The position numbers and the translations under genes are program-made. Below are positions 17,597 through 26,531 of a stretch of 57,702 nucleotides of DNA, piece by piece. The DNA lies in the NCBI GenBank assembly GCA_037384645.1, contig JARRNT010000002.1, positions 1 through 57,702 on the forward strand, in the 5' to 3' direction. The notes under the pieces are model-generated. The model was given only the letters and a program-made list of their open reading frames with translations, made no database searches and had not been told where the DNA came from. The first letter of the stretch is position 1. Each line of letters begins with the position of its first letter. The DNA comes from RI-92 sp037384645. GTDB taxonomy: Bacteria > Pseudomonadota > Gammaproteobacteria > UBA6429 > Thiohalophilaceae.

Positions 17597-19905
17597 GCGA
17601 CGTCCTCGTACTGGTCAGCAGGGTCGGTCAGTAACCAGGCCAGGAGGAAACATAACAAAATACCAGCAGCAATGACTGTACCCATAGCAGCCATGACGGG
17701 AATACTGGAAATCGCGAGCACCGAAAAGGCGATCACCGTTGTCAACATGCTGATCCCGATCGCATGCATGCTTTGGACATGTTCTCCCTGCAAATGCTGT
17801 TCACGATTGAAAAACAGACTGTAATCCAGGCCCATCCCCATCACCAGTAAAGCGGCAAGTAAATGAAACACTGTCAGGCCGTGGCCGAGCAGCAAGGGCA
17901 TGGACAGACTCGCCATAACACTCAGTAGCACAGGCAGCAACACCCGCAGCCTGCGTCGATTCTGCCGGATGGCGAACCATACCAGGATCACCAGCAAGGC
18001 AAAAGCCAGCAAAATTCTCTCTGCCGCCGCCTCGCGGTATGACGTCAGCAACTCGCTGACGGCCTTCCTGGTCTGTATATGATGGCGAGCCAGTTGCGGG
18101 TGCGCATGCAGCCAGCTATCCAGTGCCTGATCACTTTTTACGCCGGCAATGCGTATCACGCTCATCCAGCCGCCAGCGGTACGAATCAGCCCCTGTCGGA
18201 CAAGCGGATACAGCGGCGTTTTATGCAAATCATCCAGGGTCAGGGGTTGCAGGTGACGCGCCTTTTCCGCTGCTGCCAGGAAAGACGAAAAGGCATCCGC
18301 TTTAAACGGGGTCTGTCTAACTGCGGCTGCAAGCCGGGTGGCCAGTACCTGAGGTGGCGGGATATGCGCCTGCCGCTTGCGTTGCGTGGCGGCAGAGGGC
18401 AACAGCCGTGTTACCGCCTCGATGCGTGAAACCAGTTTGTCCCTGAGCAGTGGTTGTAGCTGGCTGGACAGTTGTTCAGTTTTTTCCAGCACCTGTTCAA
18501 GCCTGTCGGCCTGCACAACAAAAAGGTGGGAGACATTGGCCGCCCCCATTGCCTTGCGCAAACGGCCGTCGAGCGCCCTTGCCGATTGTGGGATGGGGCT
18601 AATGGCATCCACCTGCGTTTCCCATAAAGGCGTCGGTCCAAACATTGCCAGCAACGGTATGCATAATACCAGCACCACAGCTGTCAGCTGCCATCGCCAT
18701 GAAAATCCCTGTTTCAGTTTGACATAACGCGGATGGATCCACGTCGGTTTGACCCAGTGCGGTAATAACTGCCGGGTTACCCACAAGGCCGCCAGCACAC
18801 CACTGGCCGAAAACAGTGCCAGCTGGCTTAGCCCGGTAAATCCGCTGCCCAGTAATACCAGGAAGGCCAGCGCAGAACTGATACCACCCAAACGCAGAGT
18901 CGGCCAGATGCGCTGCATGGTCGCCTGTGCGCTCTCCTGATGGCGGCAATGACTGAACAAATGCAGCGGATAATCCATGCACATGCCCAGCAAGGTCACC
19001 CCGAACGCAATCACAATCCCGTGCACCTGGCCGAACACCAGTTGTGTCAGCGACATGCCAACCAGCGTTGCACTCAATAACGGAACGGCAGCCAGGAACA
19101 TCAGGCGCAGTGAACGGTAAGCCAGCCAGAAGATGATTATCATGAGCGCGAGCATCACCCAGCTAAGTCGCTTGATAGTATGCTGGATGGCAGCACGACT
19201 TGCCACGGCCATGGCACCCGGACCCGCGATCTGCAGTTCAACGCCCTGCGCGGGATGCAAACTGTCAAAGGCATGCCGTAAGTGCTGTATTGCCTGCTGC
19301 ATCCTGTCCAGGTTCAGTGACGCGCCCCGTACCTTGGCCAGCAATAATGCACCCTGCTTCGGATTAAACCAGACCCCCTGTTTGCGCGGCGGTCCACCAT
19401 TGCCCGCGGCATTCCTTATATATGTACGTAGCGACAGGTAGGGGTCAGCCAGCAGGTACTGACCAAGCAGAGGACCGGCGCCCGCACGCAAGTCGGACAG
19501 CCGCGCCAGCAAGGCGGCGTGGAGACCGGTGACAGACCAGTCCGGTTGCGTAAGCAAATATCGATAAGCCTGCATGGATGTCAACAGGTCCGGATCCAGC
19601 TGCATCTCGCCATTGTGAATATAATCCAGTACACCCGGGTGGCGGGATAAGCTGAGCTGCATGGCCTTGCTCAGGCGTAGCGCCTCCGCCTCGCCTCCAC
19701 CGTGGATACTCAGCAGCAATACCGTCGCCGCCGGGCCATGCGCGAGCTCACTCTCGAGCACGCGTAATTGTGGCTGCTTGACGTTCGCCGGCATAAACTG
19801 GCCAAGATCATTGACTACCTTGAGTGAAGTAACCAGGTAAGCGGCCAGTAGCAATGTCCCGACAAACCAGGCAAGGGCCAGGATCCTGGCCGGGGATTTA
19901 TTCAT
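17593..19905 (-). CDS. MMPL/RND-family lipid exporter
   Basis: A 770-residue RND-like protein with one N-terminal helix, a large periplasmic domain (about 30-240), five or six helices, and a repeat of that layout (second loop about 410-610, then a helical bundle). GVTLLGMCMDYPLHLF and LLVMGMGLDYSLFFNREQ are the paired MMPL motifs with Asp in the proton path. It is inner-membrane and should export the acyl or polyene product towards the LolA-like carrier encoded just upstream, whose stop it overlaps. Confidence 0.92.
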   Translation of the reverse strand: MNKSPARILALAWFVGTLLLAAYLVTSLKVVNDLGQFMPANVKQPQLRVLESELAHGPAATVLLLSIHGGGEAEALRLSKAMQLSLSRHPGVLDYIHNGEMQLDPDLLTSMQAYRYLLTQPDWSVTGLHAALLARLSDLRAGAGPLLGQYLLADPYLSLRTYIRNAAGNGGPPRKQGVWFNPKQGALLLAKVRGASLNLDRMQQAIQHLRHAFDSLHPAQGVELQIAGPGAMAVASRAAIQHTIKRLSWVMLALMIIIFWLAYRSLRLMFLAAVPLLSATLVGMSLTQLVFGQVHGIVIAFGVTLLGMCMDYPLHLFSHCRHQESAQATMQRIWPTLRLGGISSALAFLVLLGSGFTGLSQLALFSASGVLAALWVTRQLLPHWVKPTWIHPRYVKLKQGFSWRWQLTAVVLVLCIPLLAMFGPTPLWETQVDAISPIPQSARALDGRLRKAMGAANVSHLFVVQADRLEQVLEKTEQLSSQLQPLLRDKLVSRIEAVTRLLPSAATQRKRQAHIPPPQVLATRLAAAVRQTPFKADAFSSFLAAAEKARHLQPLTLDDLHKTPLYPLVRQGLIRTAGGWMSVIRIAGVKSDQALDSWLHAHPQLARHHIQTRKAVSELLTSYREAAAERILLAFALLVILVWFAIRQNRRRLRVLLPVLLSVMASLSMPLLLGHGLTVFHLLAALLVMGMGLDYSLFFNREQHLQGEHVQSMHAIGISMLTTVIAFSVLAISSIPVMAAMGTVIAAGILLCFLLAWLLTDPADQYEDVA

Positions 19906-20461
19906 GCCCGGTTATCCGAGTCACCAGGTGATCTCCATTGGCGTATTCCATCCTGACTTCCTGCAACTGGTTTCCGCTACCGCGCATAATGACCCGCCGG
20001 ATTTTATCTTGCAGGGCCTTGTCCCGCGGTATCAATGACAATTGCCACTGATCGTGCCCGTCAACACTTGGGTCATAGCTCGTTTTAAAGCGCGCCTCCA
20101 GATCGCCGCGATCACCCCGCAACAAATCCCGCAGGGCATTGATGCCTAAACCAAGCAGCGGCTGTTTATCCAGGTCGACCTGCTGCACGTCCTGGCCACG
20201 CGTGATCGTCATGATGTTGTGCTCAATACTGTAACGAACCGGCTCCGGCGAGTTGATAATCTTGAGCAGTTGATCCGGTGCCTGGTATTCCAGCACACCA
20301 TGGCTTACGACTGGCTGTTTCAGGTAACTTGCAGTTAAGGTCTCACTAAAATCGGCCTTGCGCTGTGTCAGCTTAGCAAAGCTTGCCAGCCGATGATCCA
20401 GCATGTCAGCGCGAGCCTGAAAGGCAAGCATGCCGGCCAATAATACAAGCCAGAATCTCAT
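19898..20461 (-). CDS. LolA-like periplasmic lipid carrier
   Basis: 187 residues, signal peptide FWLVLLAGMLAFQARA, then a LolA-type beta half-barrel (KLTQRKADFSETLTASYLKQ, GVLEYQAPDQLLKIINSPEP, YSIEHNIMTITRGQ). Classic LolA carries lipoproteins. The version next to an MMPL exporter and fatty-acid-type enzymes is thought to carry the pathway's lipid product across the periplasm. The start overlaps the acyltransferase stop by four bases. Confidence 0.88.
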   Translation of the reverse strand: MRFWLVLLAGMLAFQARADMLDHRLASFAKLTQRKADFSETLTASYLKQPVVSHGVLEYQAPDQLLKIINSPEPVRYSIEHNIMTITRGQDVQQVDLDKQPLLGLGINALRDLLRGDRGDLEARFKTSYDPSVDGHDQWQLSLIPRDKALQDKIRRVIMRGSGNQLQEVRMEYANGDHLVTRITGHE

Positions 20462-21363
20462 CTTTTATCACTCCAGAAGTCGTAAAAGTTAAACCAGTTA
20501 TATGGATACTGCAGCAACACAGCTTCGATCTTCCTGGCATACTCCTGTGTTGTCTCGCTGACGAAAGCATCGCGATCCCTGCGCGCCAGTTGCCGACCCT
20601 CACTGAGTAATTGTATCGTGACACGATAACGATTACTGCCGGTATAGATACCGAAAAAAACGAATACGGGCACACCCAGCATTGCAGACAGGGTGGCGGG
20701 ACCAATCGGGAAGGCTACTTCGCCACCCAGCAGGCTGACCGACACGGACTTTTCATTCGGTAACAACCGGTCACCCAGCATGCCAATAAAACCTCCCTGC
20801 TCAATCGCCTCTTTTGCCTGCAGCAAGGCATTGGGCTCTGCCAGATTGATTACTGACCTGGCCACTTTCGGATTGAGTTCATCCAGTACACGCGTGATCA
20901 TGGCGTTATGATCGTGGTACATCATGATTTTCAAGGGCAGCTGCGCATGCCGTATCGCCAGGCACCGCATGGCCTCGAAACTGCCGACATGCGCACCCAG
21001 CAAAATTGCCCCGCGATTCTCCGCAAGCGCGGCTTGCAGCAGCTCGGCACCCTCGATACTCACGTCGAACTTGTCGAAACGATCAGTCAGGAAATACACC
21101 CGATCCAGAACGACAGAGGCAAAGCAGTGCAAATGTGTAAATACCTCGCGCCAGTTGCCTGACTTACCCGGCATACGTTGCAGATACGCCTGCGAAACGA
21201 CGCGCGTCTTTGGGGCAAACAGAAAAAAGTACAGGGTGATGGGCCATAGCCACAGACGTGTCACCATACGCGGCATTAACTGTGCAAACCGGCAAATCAG
21301 GCGCAAGGCCAGGGGATTACTCCGTTCCCGCTGCTGGATCCAGGCTTCAGCCAAGCACGGCAT
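20458..21363 (-). CDS. LpxL/HtrB-like lysophospholipid acyltransferase
   Basis: 301 residues of the LPLAT family, with the HX4E catalytic motif in LLGAHVGSFEAM and LGDRLLPNEKSV and FPIGPATLSAMLGVPVFVF further on. An N-terminal hydrophobic segment (LWPITLYFFLFAP) anchors it in the inner membrane. It would attach the finished acyl or polyene chain to a lipid or sugar acceptor. In aryl-polyene clusters this domain is, from memory, often fused behind a GT2 domain; here it stands alone. The gene overlaps its neighbours on both sides. Confidence 0.88.
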   Translation of the reverse strand: MPCLAEAWIQQRERSNPLALRLICRFAQLMPRMVTRLWLWPITLYFFLFAPKTRVVSQAYLQRMPGKSGNWREVFTHLHCFASVVLDRVYFLTDRFDKFDVSIEGAELLQAALAENRGAILLGAHVGSFEAMRCLAIRHAQLPLKIMMYHDHNAMITRVLDELNPKVARSVINLAEPNALLQAKEAIEQGGFIGMLGDRLLPNEKSVSVSLLGGEVAFPIGPATLSAMLGVPVFVFFGIYTGSNRYRVTIQLLSEGRQLARRDRDAFVSETTQEYARKIEAVLLQYPYNWFNFYDFWSDKR

Positions 21364-21658
21364 CCTCGCGCGCCAGACGTATCTGTCCGGTCACCAGCAC
21401 GCGGTCTCCACAGGTACAACTGAACTGATACAGCTCGTCCTTTTTAAGGGCGTAGCTGACCTTGATCTCCTGCCCGGGTAAAACCGGCTGAAGAAATTTT
21501 ACCTGGGGAAACCCGGCGAGCGTGACACCGGTAAGCTGTTCAAGCAGGCCCTGTGCCACCAGGTCCAGGGTCAGGACACCCGGCGCGATCGGATGACCCG
21601 GAAAATGATCAGCAAGACAGGGGTGCGAGGCGGGGATACAGAAAACACTATTCAGCAT
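21347..21658 (-). CDS. Short hotdog-fold dehydratase-like protein (ApeI-like)
   Basis: 103 residues. SHPCLADHFPGHPIAPGVLTLDLVAQGL holds the FabZ/FabA pattern HFPGxPIxPGVL. This is one subunit of a two-part dehydratase; the other is probably the ApeP-like protein at 15148-15615. It overlaps the acyltransferase by 17 bases and the ligase by 7. Confidence 0.88.
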   Translation of the reverse strand: MLNSVFCIPASHPCLADHFPGHPIAPGVLTLDLVAQGLLEQLTGVTLAGFPQVKFLQPVLPGQEIKVSYALKKDELYQFSCTCGDRVLVTGQIRLAREDAVLG

Positions 21659-22980
21659 GCCTGCTCACTTTTCTGATTTGCCGCCAACATGGCCAGCAGT
21701 TCTGAACGTGGCAGTTTGCCCGTCGGGTTATAGGGAAGCCTGGCGACCAGATAGATCTGGCGGGGCACAAAAACGGCATCAATATCTTCACTTAGACGGC
21801 GACGAATTTCACCAGGGGTCAGATCCCTTGCAACCACCAGCGCGACCAGACGTTCGCGTTTGCCAGATTGGGTAGCGGGTAAAAACACGACAGCATCCTC
21901 GACACCGACAATGGACTTGATGCGTATGGTGATATCGGCAAGCGAGCCCCGTTTGCCGCCAATCTTGACCAGGTCGGCAGCACGTCCGAGCAGCCGAAAT
22001 GTGCCATCCTGTTGTAATCCGATCTGGTCAGATATTAATAGCGGCTCTGCCAGGATACTGGAACTCAGGTAAATATTTTTATTCTCGACAACCAGCCTGA
22101 AGTCTCCCAGCAATTGCCAGCACTCGGTTTCGTTCGTTGTACGGGTGGCAATGGCGCCGACCTCGCTACAACCATAGATCTCACGGATCGGTGCACGCAG
22201 GACGTTCCCGGCCTGCCTGGCCACTTCTGCAGACAGAGCAGCGGTGGACGAGAGGATAAAGTCGATAGTGGGCCAGTCGCGATGGTCCTTCATGCAGGCC
22301 TTGAGGTGTACCGGTGTGGTCACCAACATGCGCGGCTCAGGCACGGATTGCAACGCCTGATCAATATCGCCAGGATAAAACGGTTTGCCGTGGAATACGG
22401 CAACACCCGCCACCAGTGGGAGCACAACACTCATTTCGAAACCAAACATGTGTTGTGGCGGCACCGTGGCTATGACAACGTGCTGACGTGAGGAGTTAAG
22501 ACCGAAGCGCTCAGCGACACGTTGCGCGCCGTGGACCAGCTCCCCCCAGCTTTTGGCGTTTGCCGTGGGCATCCCTGTCGAGCCAGAGGTATAAAGCTCG
22601 GCAACCACGCTGTCGCGAGGCAGCTTGTCAATCAAATCAAGATTCGCCGCAGGCTGCCCAGCATCTGCATTACCCTGACATAACGCCATAACGGTATCAT
22701 CATTCACGGTCTGCATACCGGGATGGGCCTTGCGCAGCCTGTACAGCTCGCCCTGGCTCTGGTTTGATGGCATCACGGTAATCATGCCCTCGAGCATGGC
22801 GGCAGCAAACAGCACCAGGAAATGGTATCGATCCTCGCACAGGTTCATGATGCGATCATTCGCCTGTGCTATGGGGCGCAGGATTTCACGAGCCTGTAGT
22901 ACATGGCACATAAATTCACTGTCGCTAAGACAACGGCCACGGTAGAGCGCGAACAATCTGTCTTGCCTCTCGCTGTTCAT
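21652..22980 (-). CDS. AMP-dependent acyl/aryl-ACP ligase (ApeH-like)
   Basis: 442 residues of the adenylate-forming family, slightly short. The P-loop-like AELYTSGSTGMPTANAK is near residues 130-147. EIYGCSEVGAIATR and the C-terminal GGKRGSLADI and YNPTGKLPRSELLA (catalytic Lys) are present. In aryl-polyene pathways this enzyme loads the starter acid, such as 4-hydroxybenzoate, onto the ACP. The starter here is unknown because no ammonia lyase or chorismate lyase is in the window. Overlaps both neighbours. Confidence 0.9.
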   Translation of the reverse strand: MNSERQDRLFALYRGRCLSDSEFMCHVLQAREILRPIAQANDRIMNLCEDRYHFLVLFAAAMLEGMITVMPSNQSQGELYRLRKAHPGMQTVNDDTVMALCQGNADAGQPAANLDLIDKLPRDSVVAELYTSGSTGMPTANAKSWGELVHGAQRVAERFGLNSSRQHVVIATVPPQHMFGFEMSVVLPLVAGVAVFHGKPFYPGDIDQALQSVPEPRMLVTTPVHLKACMKDHRDWPTIDFILSSTAALSAEVARQAGNVLRAPIREIYGCSEVGAIATRTTNETECWQLLGDFRLVVENKNIYLSSSILAEPLLISDQIGLQQDGTFRLLGRAADLVKIGGKRGSLADITIRIKSIVGVEDAVVFLPATQSGKRERLVALVVARDLTPGEIRRRLSEDIDAVFVPRQIYLVARLPYNPTGKLPRSELLAMLAANQKSEQAC

Positions 22981-23618
22981 CGTTTACCTGTATCAAGCCA
23001 GGACCGCTTTAACATCACCCTGCACATGTGGGCAAAGCGCGGCGGTTTGCCCAGACGCAACCACCGAACAGGTAATTCCAGCAGCAACAACAACAGCAGG
23101 ATAACGGAATTACCAATGTTCACCCACCACGACCAGACAATGATGGGTGCCAGCCAGGCCAACAGACCTGCTTCCAGTGACATCCCCAGCAGCACGATGC
23201 CCCACACCAGGGTGATACGCCGGGTATAGGCCAGATGCACCTGCTCCAGCGGCGCGCCCTCCATGAGCCTGGCGATACGGCTGATAATGGCATCACCTGG
23301 ACGGCGCAGGCTGCGGAGAAAAAATACACCGGCCCACAGGGGCAACACGATCGGCGGCAGGTATAACCAGTCACTTACCGCAAAATACCTTGCCCATAAC
23401 AGCATGCCAAATGGCAACGTGATCGCCAGGACAAGCCGCAAAATACGTGTTTGCCTGCCGCCAGTATTCAGCAGATAGAGGACGAACAATGCGACCAGGT
23501 AAGCGACCGCGTATTCAGGAACGTGCAGGGACAAACAAAGATGTGCAATAAACGGATACAGCGCCAGGCCGAAGCCACAAAGCCGATCAAGCCACGTCTT
23601 TACGGTGGCTCTCGACAT
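22977..23618 (-). CDS. COG4648-type membrane protein (ApeG-like)
   Basis: About 213 residues from ATG 23618, inside the end of the ACP gene; a longer frame further upstream is out of place. The product has six or so hydrophobic segments (LALYPFIAHLCLSL, YLVALFVLYLL, LVLAITLPFGMLLWARYF, VWGIVLLGMSLEAGLLAW). This type of small polytopic protein accompanies aryl-polyene genes. Its biochemical role is unknown and may be to hold the pathway at the membrane. Confidence 0.75.
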   Translation of the reverse strand: MSRATVKTWLDRLCGFGLALYPFIAHLCLSLHVPEYAVAYLVALFVLYLLNTGGRQTRILRLVLAITLPFGMLLWARYFAVSDWLYLPPIVLPLWAGVFFLRSLRRPGDAIISRIARLMEGAPLEQVHLAYTRRITLVWGIVLLGMSLEAGLLAWLAPIIVWSWWVNIGNSVILLLLLLLELPVRWLRLGKPPRFAHMCRVMLKRSWLDTGKR

Positions 23619-23862
23619 AGCTGGCCAGTGCGCGCAACGACGAAAAGATTGCCTTGTTGCCGGAGTCATCAGAACGCAGTTGGATACCGTAACGTGCGGA
23701 CAGAGACACGGCCAGTTCCAGTGCATCAATCGAATCCAGCCCCAGACCTTCATTGAATAGTGGCTCGTTCGGCTCGATATCATCGAGGGTAATGTCTTCC
23801 AGGTTGAGGCTCTCGATGATCAGGTCAGCGACTTCTCGCTCCAAAAATGAAAGGTTACTCAT
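23587..23862 (-). CDS. Acyl carrier protein of the polyene-like cluster
   Basis: 91 residues, acidic, with the phosphopantetheine site LGLDSIDALEL (Ser44). It carries the growing chain for the ketosynthase, reductase and dehydratases downstream. First structural gene of the operon, about 135 bases after the XRE-type regulator gene. Aryl-polyene clusters normally encode two ACPs, but only this one is found. Confidence 0.92.
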   Translation of the reverse strand: MSNLSFLEREVADLIIESLNLEDITLDDIEPNEPLFNEGLGLDSIDALELAVSLSARYGIQLRSDDSGNKAIFSSLRALASYVESHRKDVA

Positions 23863-23997
23863 TGGCTGCTAGGCTCCCAAAAGCAAAAATTCAAATCCTA
23901 CAAATCGTCCAATATGATCTAATAATGTTGTACAAAATCTATCCGTACTGCCTATGTATCGGCTCTGACGCGCCGGTATTTATAATATTTTATGGGA

Positions 23998-24243
23998 CTA
24001 TGCCTCAGGCTGACTCCCGGTTTCATTCGGAATATATTCCACCAGATCTGAAACCGCACAGTCAAAATAGGCACATAAACGGTCGAGGTTATCTGTCCCG
24101 GTGTTATAACCGCGCTGATTGATCATTTTTGACAGCGTCATGCGGTGAATGCCCGACGCCTGCGCAACCTCCGCAATGGTAATGCGCCGACCCTGTTCGA
24201 ACTCCCGCCTCCCGATCAGATCTTTCAACTTGAAACGCAGCAT
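23998..24243 (-). CDS. Small XRE-type helix-turn-helix regulator
   Basis: About 81 residues from ATG 24243 (purine-rich GGGGGC stretch upstream; an ORF extension of nine codons is less likely). RRITIAEVAQASGIHRMTLSKMIN is a clear helix-turn-helix, with TDNLDRLCAYFDCAVSDLVEYIPNE behind it, the usual C-terminal half of Cro/CI-like regulators. It precedes the polyene-like operon in the same direction and probably controls it or itself. Two identical octamers spaced 20 bases apart lie upstream and could be its operator. Confidence 0.85.
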   Translation of the reverse strand: MLRFKLKDLIGRREFEQGRRITIAEVAQASGIHRMTLSKMINQRGYNTGTDNLDRLCAYFDCAVSDLVEYIPNETGSQPEA

Positions 24244-24310
24244 AGTGCCACCAGCCCCCAAGGCCGCCAATCATACCGAACTGCCCGTAATAATACCTAC
24301 CTATTCACGT

Positions 24311-24338
24311 ATTTGATAGTTTTAAGTATCATTTGATA
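24311..24338. promoter_or_regulatory. Tandem ATTTGATA octamers, candidate XRE operator
   Basis: ATTTGATA occurs at 24311-24318 and 24331-24338, exactly 20 bases apart (two helical turns). A GATA-N8-TATC dyad overlaps them, in AT-rich DNA about 70-95 bases upstream of the regulator gene. Spacing and position fit binding by a dimeric repressor. Confidence 0.4.
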
Positions 24339-24362
24339 ATTATAATAATCTAAAATACGGAT

Positions 24363-25064
24363 TTATGCGGCAGACCCACCGGCCAGGGCCGACATATCAA
24401 TATCGCGGAAACTCCGTGCCTGGGGATGCGGCGAATGCTCCGCGGGTAAGCCCTCGCGGATCAACCAGCAGGTCTTGAGCCCGGCCGCATGTGCCGCATC
24501 CAGCTCAGCCGGCACATCTGACAGGAACAGGATCTGGCCAGGCGGAATGCCCACACTTTCCACGATGTGCTGATAGGCGCGTATCTCCGTTTTGGCGCCA
24601 ATATGGGTATCAAAATAACCGCTGAACAGCGGGGTCAGGTCACCGTATTCCGTGTGAGCAAACAGGAGCTTCTGCGCATGCACAGAGCCTGAGGAATACA
24701 CATACAGGGCGATTCCCTGCGCCTGCCACTTGCGCAGGCCATCCACCGCATCAGGATAAACGTGTCCATGGAAGTCCCCCCCACGGTAACCCTGTTCCCA
24801 GATTAAACCCTGCAGCGCCTTGAGTGACGTGATTTTTTTATCCTGATCGATCCAGTCGAGCAATTGCTGGATTAGCCCTTCCAGGTCAGCGCCTGGGCCA
24901 GTGGCCTTGCGCACTTCCTCGAGCAGCACAGCCACCCGGGCATCATCGGCATGCCTGAGCACAAACTCGCGCATGTGGGCACGGGCGTACGGGAACAACA
25001 CGTCATGCACAAACCGGATGGACGAGGTCGTACCCTCGATATCCGTAACGATGGCCCTGATCAT
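24363..25064 (-). CDS. mtnC: Enolase-phosphatase E1 MtnC
   Basis: A HAD-type enzyme of the methionine salvage pathway. It enolises 2,3-diketo-5-methylthiopentyl-1-phosphate and removes the phosphate to give acireductone. 233 residues. AIVTDIEGTTSSIRFVHDVLFPYA is the signature N-terminus with the nucleophilic Asp. LYVYSSGSVHAQKLLF and ILFLSDVPAELDAA are HAD motifs II and IV. Overlaps the mtnD stop by four bases. Confidence 0.96.
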   Translation of the reverse strand: MIRAIVTDIEGTTSSIRFVHDVLFPYARAHMREFVLRHADDARVAVLLEEVRKATGPGADLEGLIQQLLDWIDQDKKITSLKALQGLIWEQGYRGGDFHGHVYPDAVDGLRKWQAQGIALYVYSSGSVHAQKLLFAHTEYGDLTPLFSGYFDTHIGAKTEIRAYQHIVESVGIPPGQILFLSDVPAELDAAHAAGLKTCWLIREGLPAEHSPHPQARSFRDIDMSALAGGSAA

Positions 25065-25621
25065 GTCAGGCTGGCAACGTGGCTATCGAAATCCGGAAAC
25101 CGCGTGGCAATATCACTGCCGGTGAAATCACCGACCCAGCCGTCGTCCGTGGTGAAGAAACGAATGCATTTGAAATCCGGGTTCTCCCCCATGTCGAACC
25201 AGTGCGTGGTGTTGGCCGGAACGCTGATCAGATCACCGGCCTCACACAGGATCATGTAAATCCTGCCATTGACGTGCAGATAAAACAGACCGCTGCCATC
25301 GACAAAAAACCGGATTTCGAAATCATGGTGAATATGTTCGGCCAGAAACTTCCCGCGCATTTCTGACTTCTTCGGGTTATCGGGTCGCAGGCTCACCACG
25401 TCCAGCGACTTGAACCCGTATTGCGCATTGAGCTTGTCGATAGAATCCTGATAGGCGGCAATGACCGCGTCCTGATCAGCATCTGCCGGCAATGGCTTGT
25501 CTGCCTGCCAGCGCTCCAGTTGTACGTCGATGCCCTTGAGGGTATCAGCGATCGCCTGGTAATCCGTGATGGTTTCGGGTGAACCACTGTTGTCATCAGC
25601 ATAAATGGTCAGGCTAGTCAT
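25061..25621 (-). CDS. mtnD: Acireductone dioxygenase MtnD
   Basis: Oxidises acireductone to the methionine precursor KMTB plus formate (Fe form) or off-pathway products (Ni form). 186 residues from ATG 25621, which has a strong AGGAGG site. The cupin ligands are visible as His96, His98, Glu102 (HIHHDFE) and His140 (ANTTHWFD). Middle gene of mtnBDC. Confidence 0.96.
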   Translation of the reverse strand: MTSLTIYADDNSGSPETITDYQAIADTLKGIDVQLERWQADKPLPADADQDAVIAAYQDSIDKLNAQYGFKSLDVVSLRPDNPKKSEMRGKFLAEHIHHDFEIRFFVDGSGLFYLHVNGRIYMILCEAGDLISVPANTTHWFDMGENPDFKCIRFFTTDDGWVGDFTGSDIATRFPDFDSHVASLT

Positions 25622-25625
25622 GCGT

Positions 25626-26225
25626 TCATCCTCCTGATTGTAATGTGCAGGCAAACAGATATTCGAAGGCTTCAACATAACGCAGGGTCTCGCTCATGGT
25701 ACGACCCCAGGTATAAAAGCCATGGTTGGCAATAATGTAACCGTATACATGATCATTATGATCGAGGTAGTCCTGGACTTTCGCCGCCAGCCGCGGGATA
25801 TCCTGATCGTTGTCAAACACCGGTACGATCACCTCGGTCGCGTGGGTCGTTATGCCGGCAAAGGCCTTAAGTAATTCATACTGGCTCAGGCTGACGAAAT
25901 CCGGATAACGCTGCGATAACAGAACAGCGTTCATCGAATGCGGATGCAGGATGGCACCGGCCTCGGCAAAGTGATGATAGATCTGGGTATGCAGGCCGGT
26001 TTCGGCGGAAGGTTGGCGTGCGTCCAGTGGTTTGCCCTCCCTGTCGACCAGCATGATATCGACCTCGGTTAACTTACCCTTGTGGCGGCCAGATACGGTG
26101 ATCGCGATATTGCCATCGGCCAGACGTGTGGAAAAATTGCCGCTGGTCGCAGGCACCAGCCCCATTTGATAGAGGCTGCGGCCGGCTTCGATAATCTCAT
26201 GGGCACGCTGATTAAAATCATTCAT
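25626..26225 (-). CDS. mtnB: Methylthioribulose-1-phosphate dehydratase MtnB
   Basis: A class II aldolase-fold zinc enzyme that dehydrates methylthioribulose-1-phosphate in methionine salvage. 199 residues from ATG 26225. GLVPATSGNFSTRLADG, the zinc-binding HPHSMNAVLLSQ and NHGFYTWG are visible. No clear ribosome binding site precedes the ATG, and an ORF ends nine bases upstream, so translation may be coupled. mtnA and the kinase or phosphorylase steps are not in the window. Confidence 0.95.
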   Translation of the reverse strand: MNDFNQRAHEIIEAGRSLYQMGLVPATSGNFSTRLADGNIAITVSGRHKGKLTEVDIMLVDREGKPLDARQPSAETGLHTQIYHHFAEAGAILHPHSMNAVLLSQRYPDFVSLSQYELLKAFAGITTHATEVIVPVFDNDQDIPRLAAKVQDYLDHNDHVYGYIIANHGFYTWGRTMSETLRYVEAFEYLFACTLQSGG

Positions 26226-26233
26226 GGGCGTGA

Positions 26234-26524
26234 TTATGCCACAGCCTGCCTGCGACTCCACACGGCAAATACCGGGTCAGAAAAGGCGCGCTCAGCCAGG
26301 TTGCCGGGAAACACATCCCGCCAGCAACTCACTTGCTGGAAAAACGGGCGTTCGCAATTGCGGATATCACTGCGCTGCCATTGCAGGCGCATTTCCGTAC
26401 TGGCATGTTTTGAACAATCAACCACGCTATACTCTCTCTTGTCTGTAATGACGAAACAATCCGGACCTTGCAAGAAGGCAGACACAGGTATGTTAAATGC
26501 AGTAGCAATGTGTACCCCAGGCAA
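26234..26524 (-). CDS. Possible small protein directly upstream of mtnB
   Basis: An open frame of up to 96 codons (TTG start at 26524; a later GTG start would give about 63) that stops eight bases before mtnB. The C-terminal half (FFQQVSCWRDVFPGNLAERA, then FSDPVFAVWSRRQ) reads like real protein with plausible codon use, and mtnB lacks its own ribosome binding site. I recognise no family. It overlaps upstream start options of the divergent gene at 26532. Could be spurious. Confidence 0.3.
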   Translation of the reverse strand: MPGVHIATAFNIPVSAFLQGPDCFVITDKREYSVVDCSKHASTEMRLQWQRSDIRNCERPFFQQVSCWRDVFPGNLAERAFSDPVFAVWSRRQAVA

Positions 26525-26531
26525 GCCGGCA

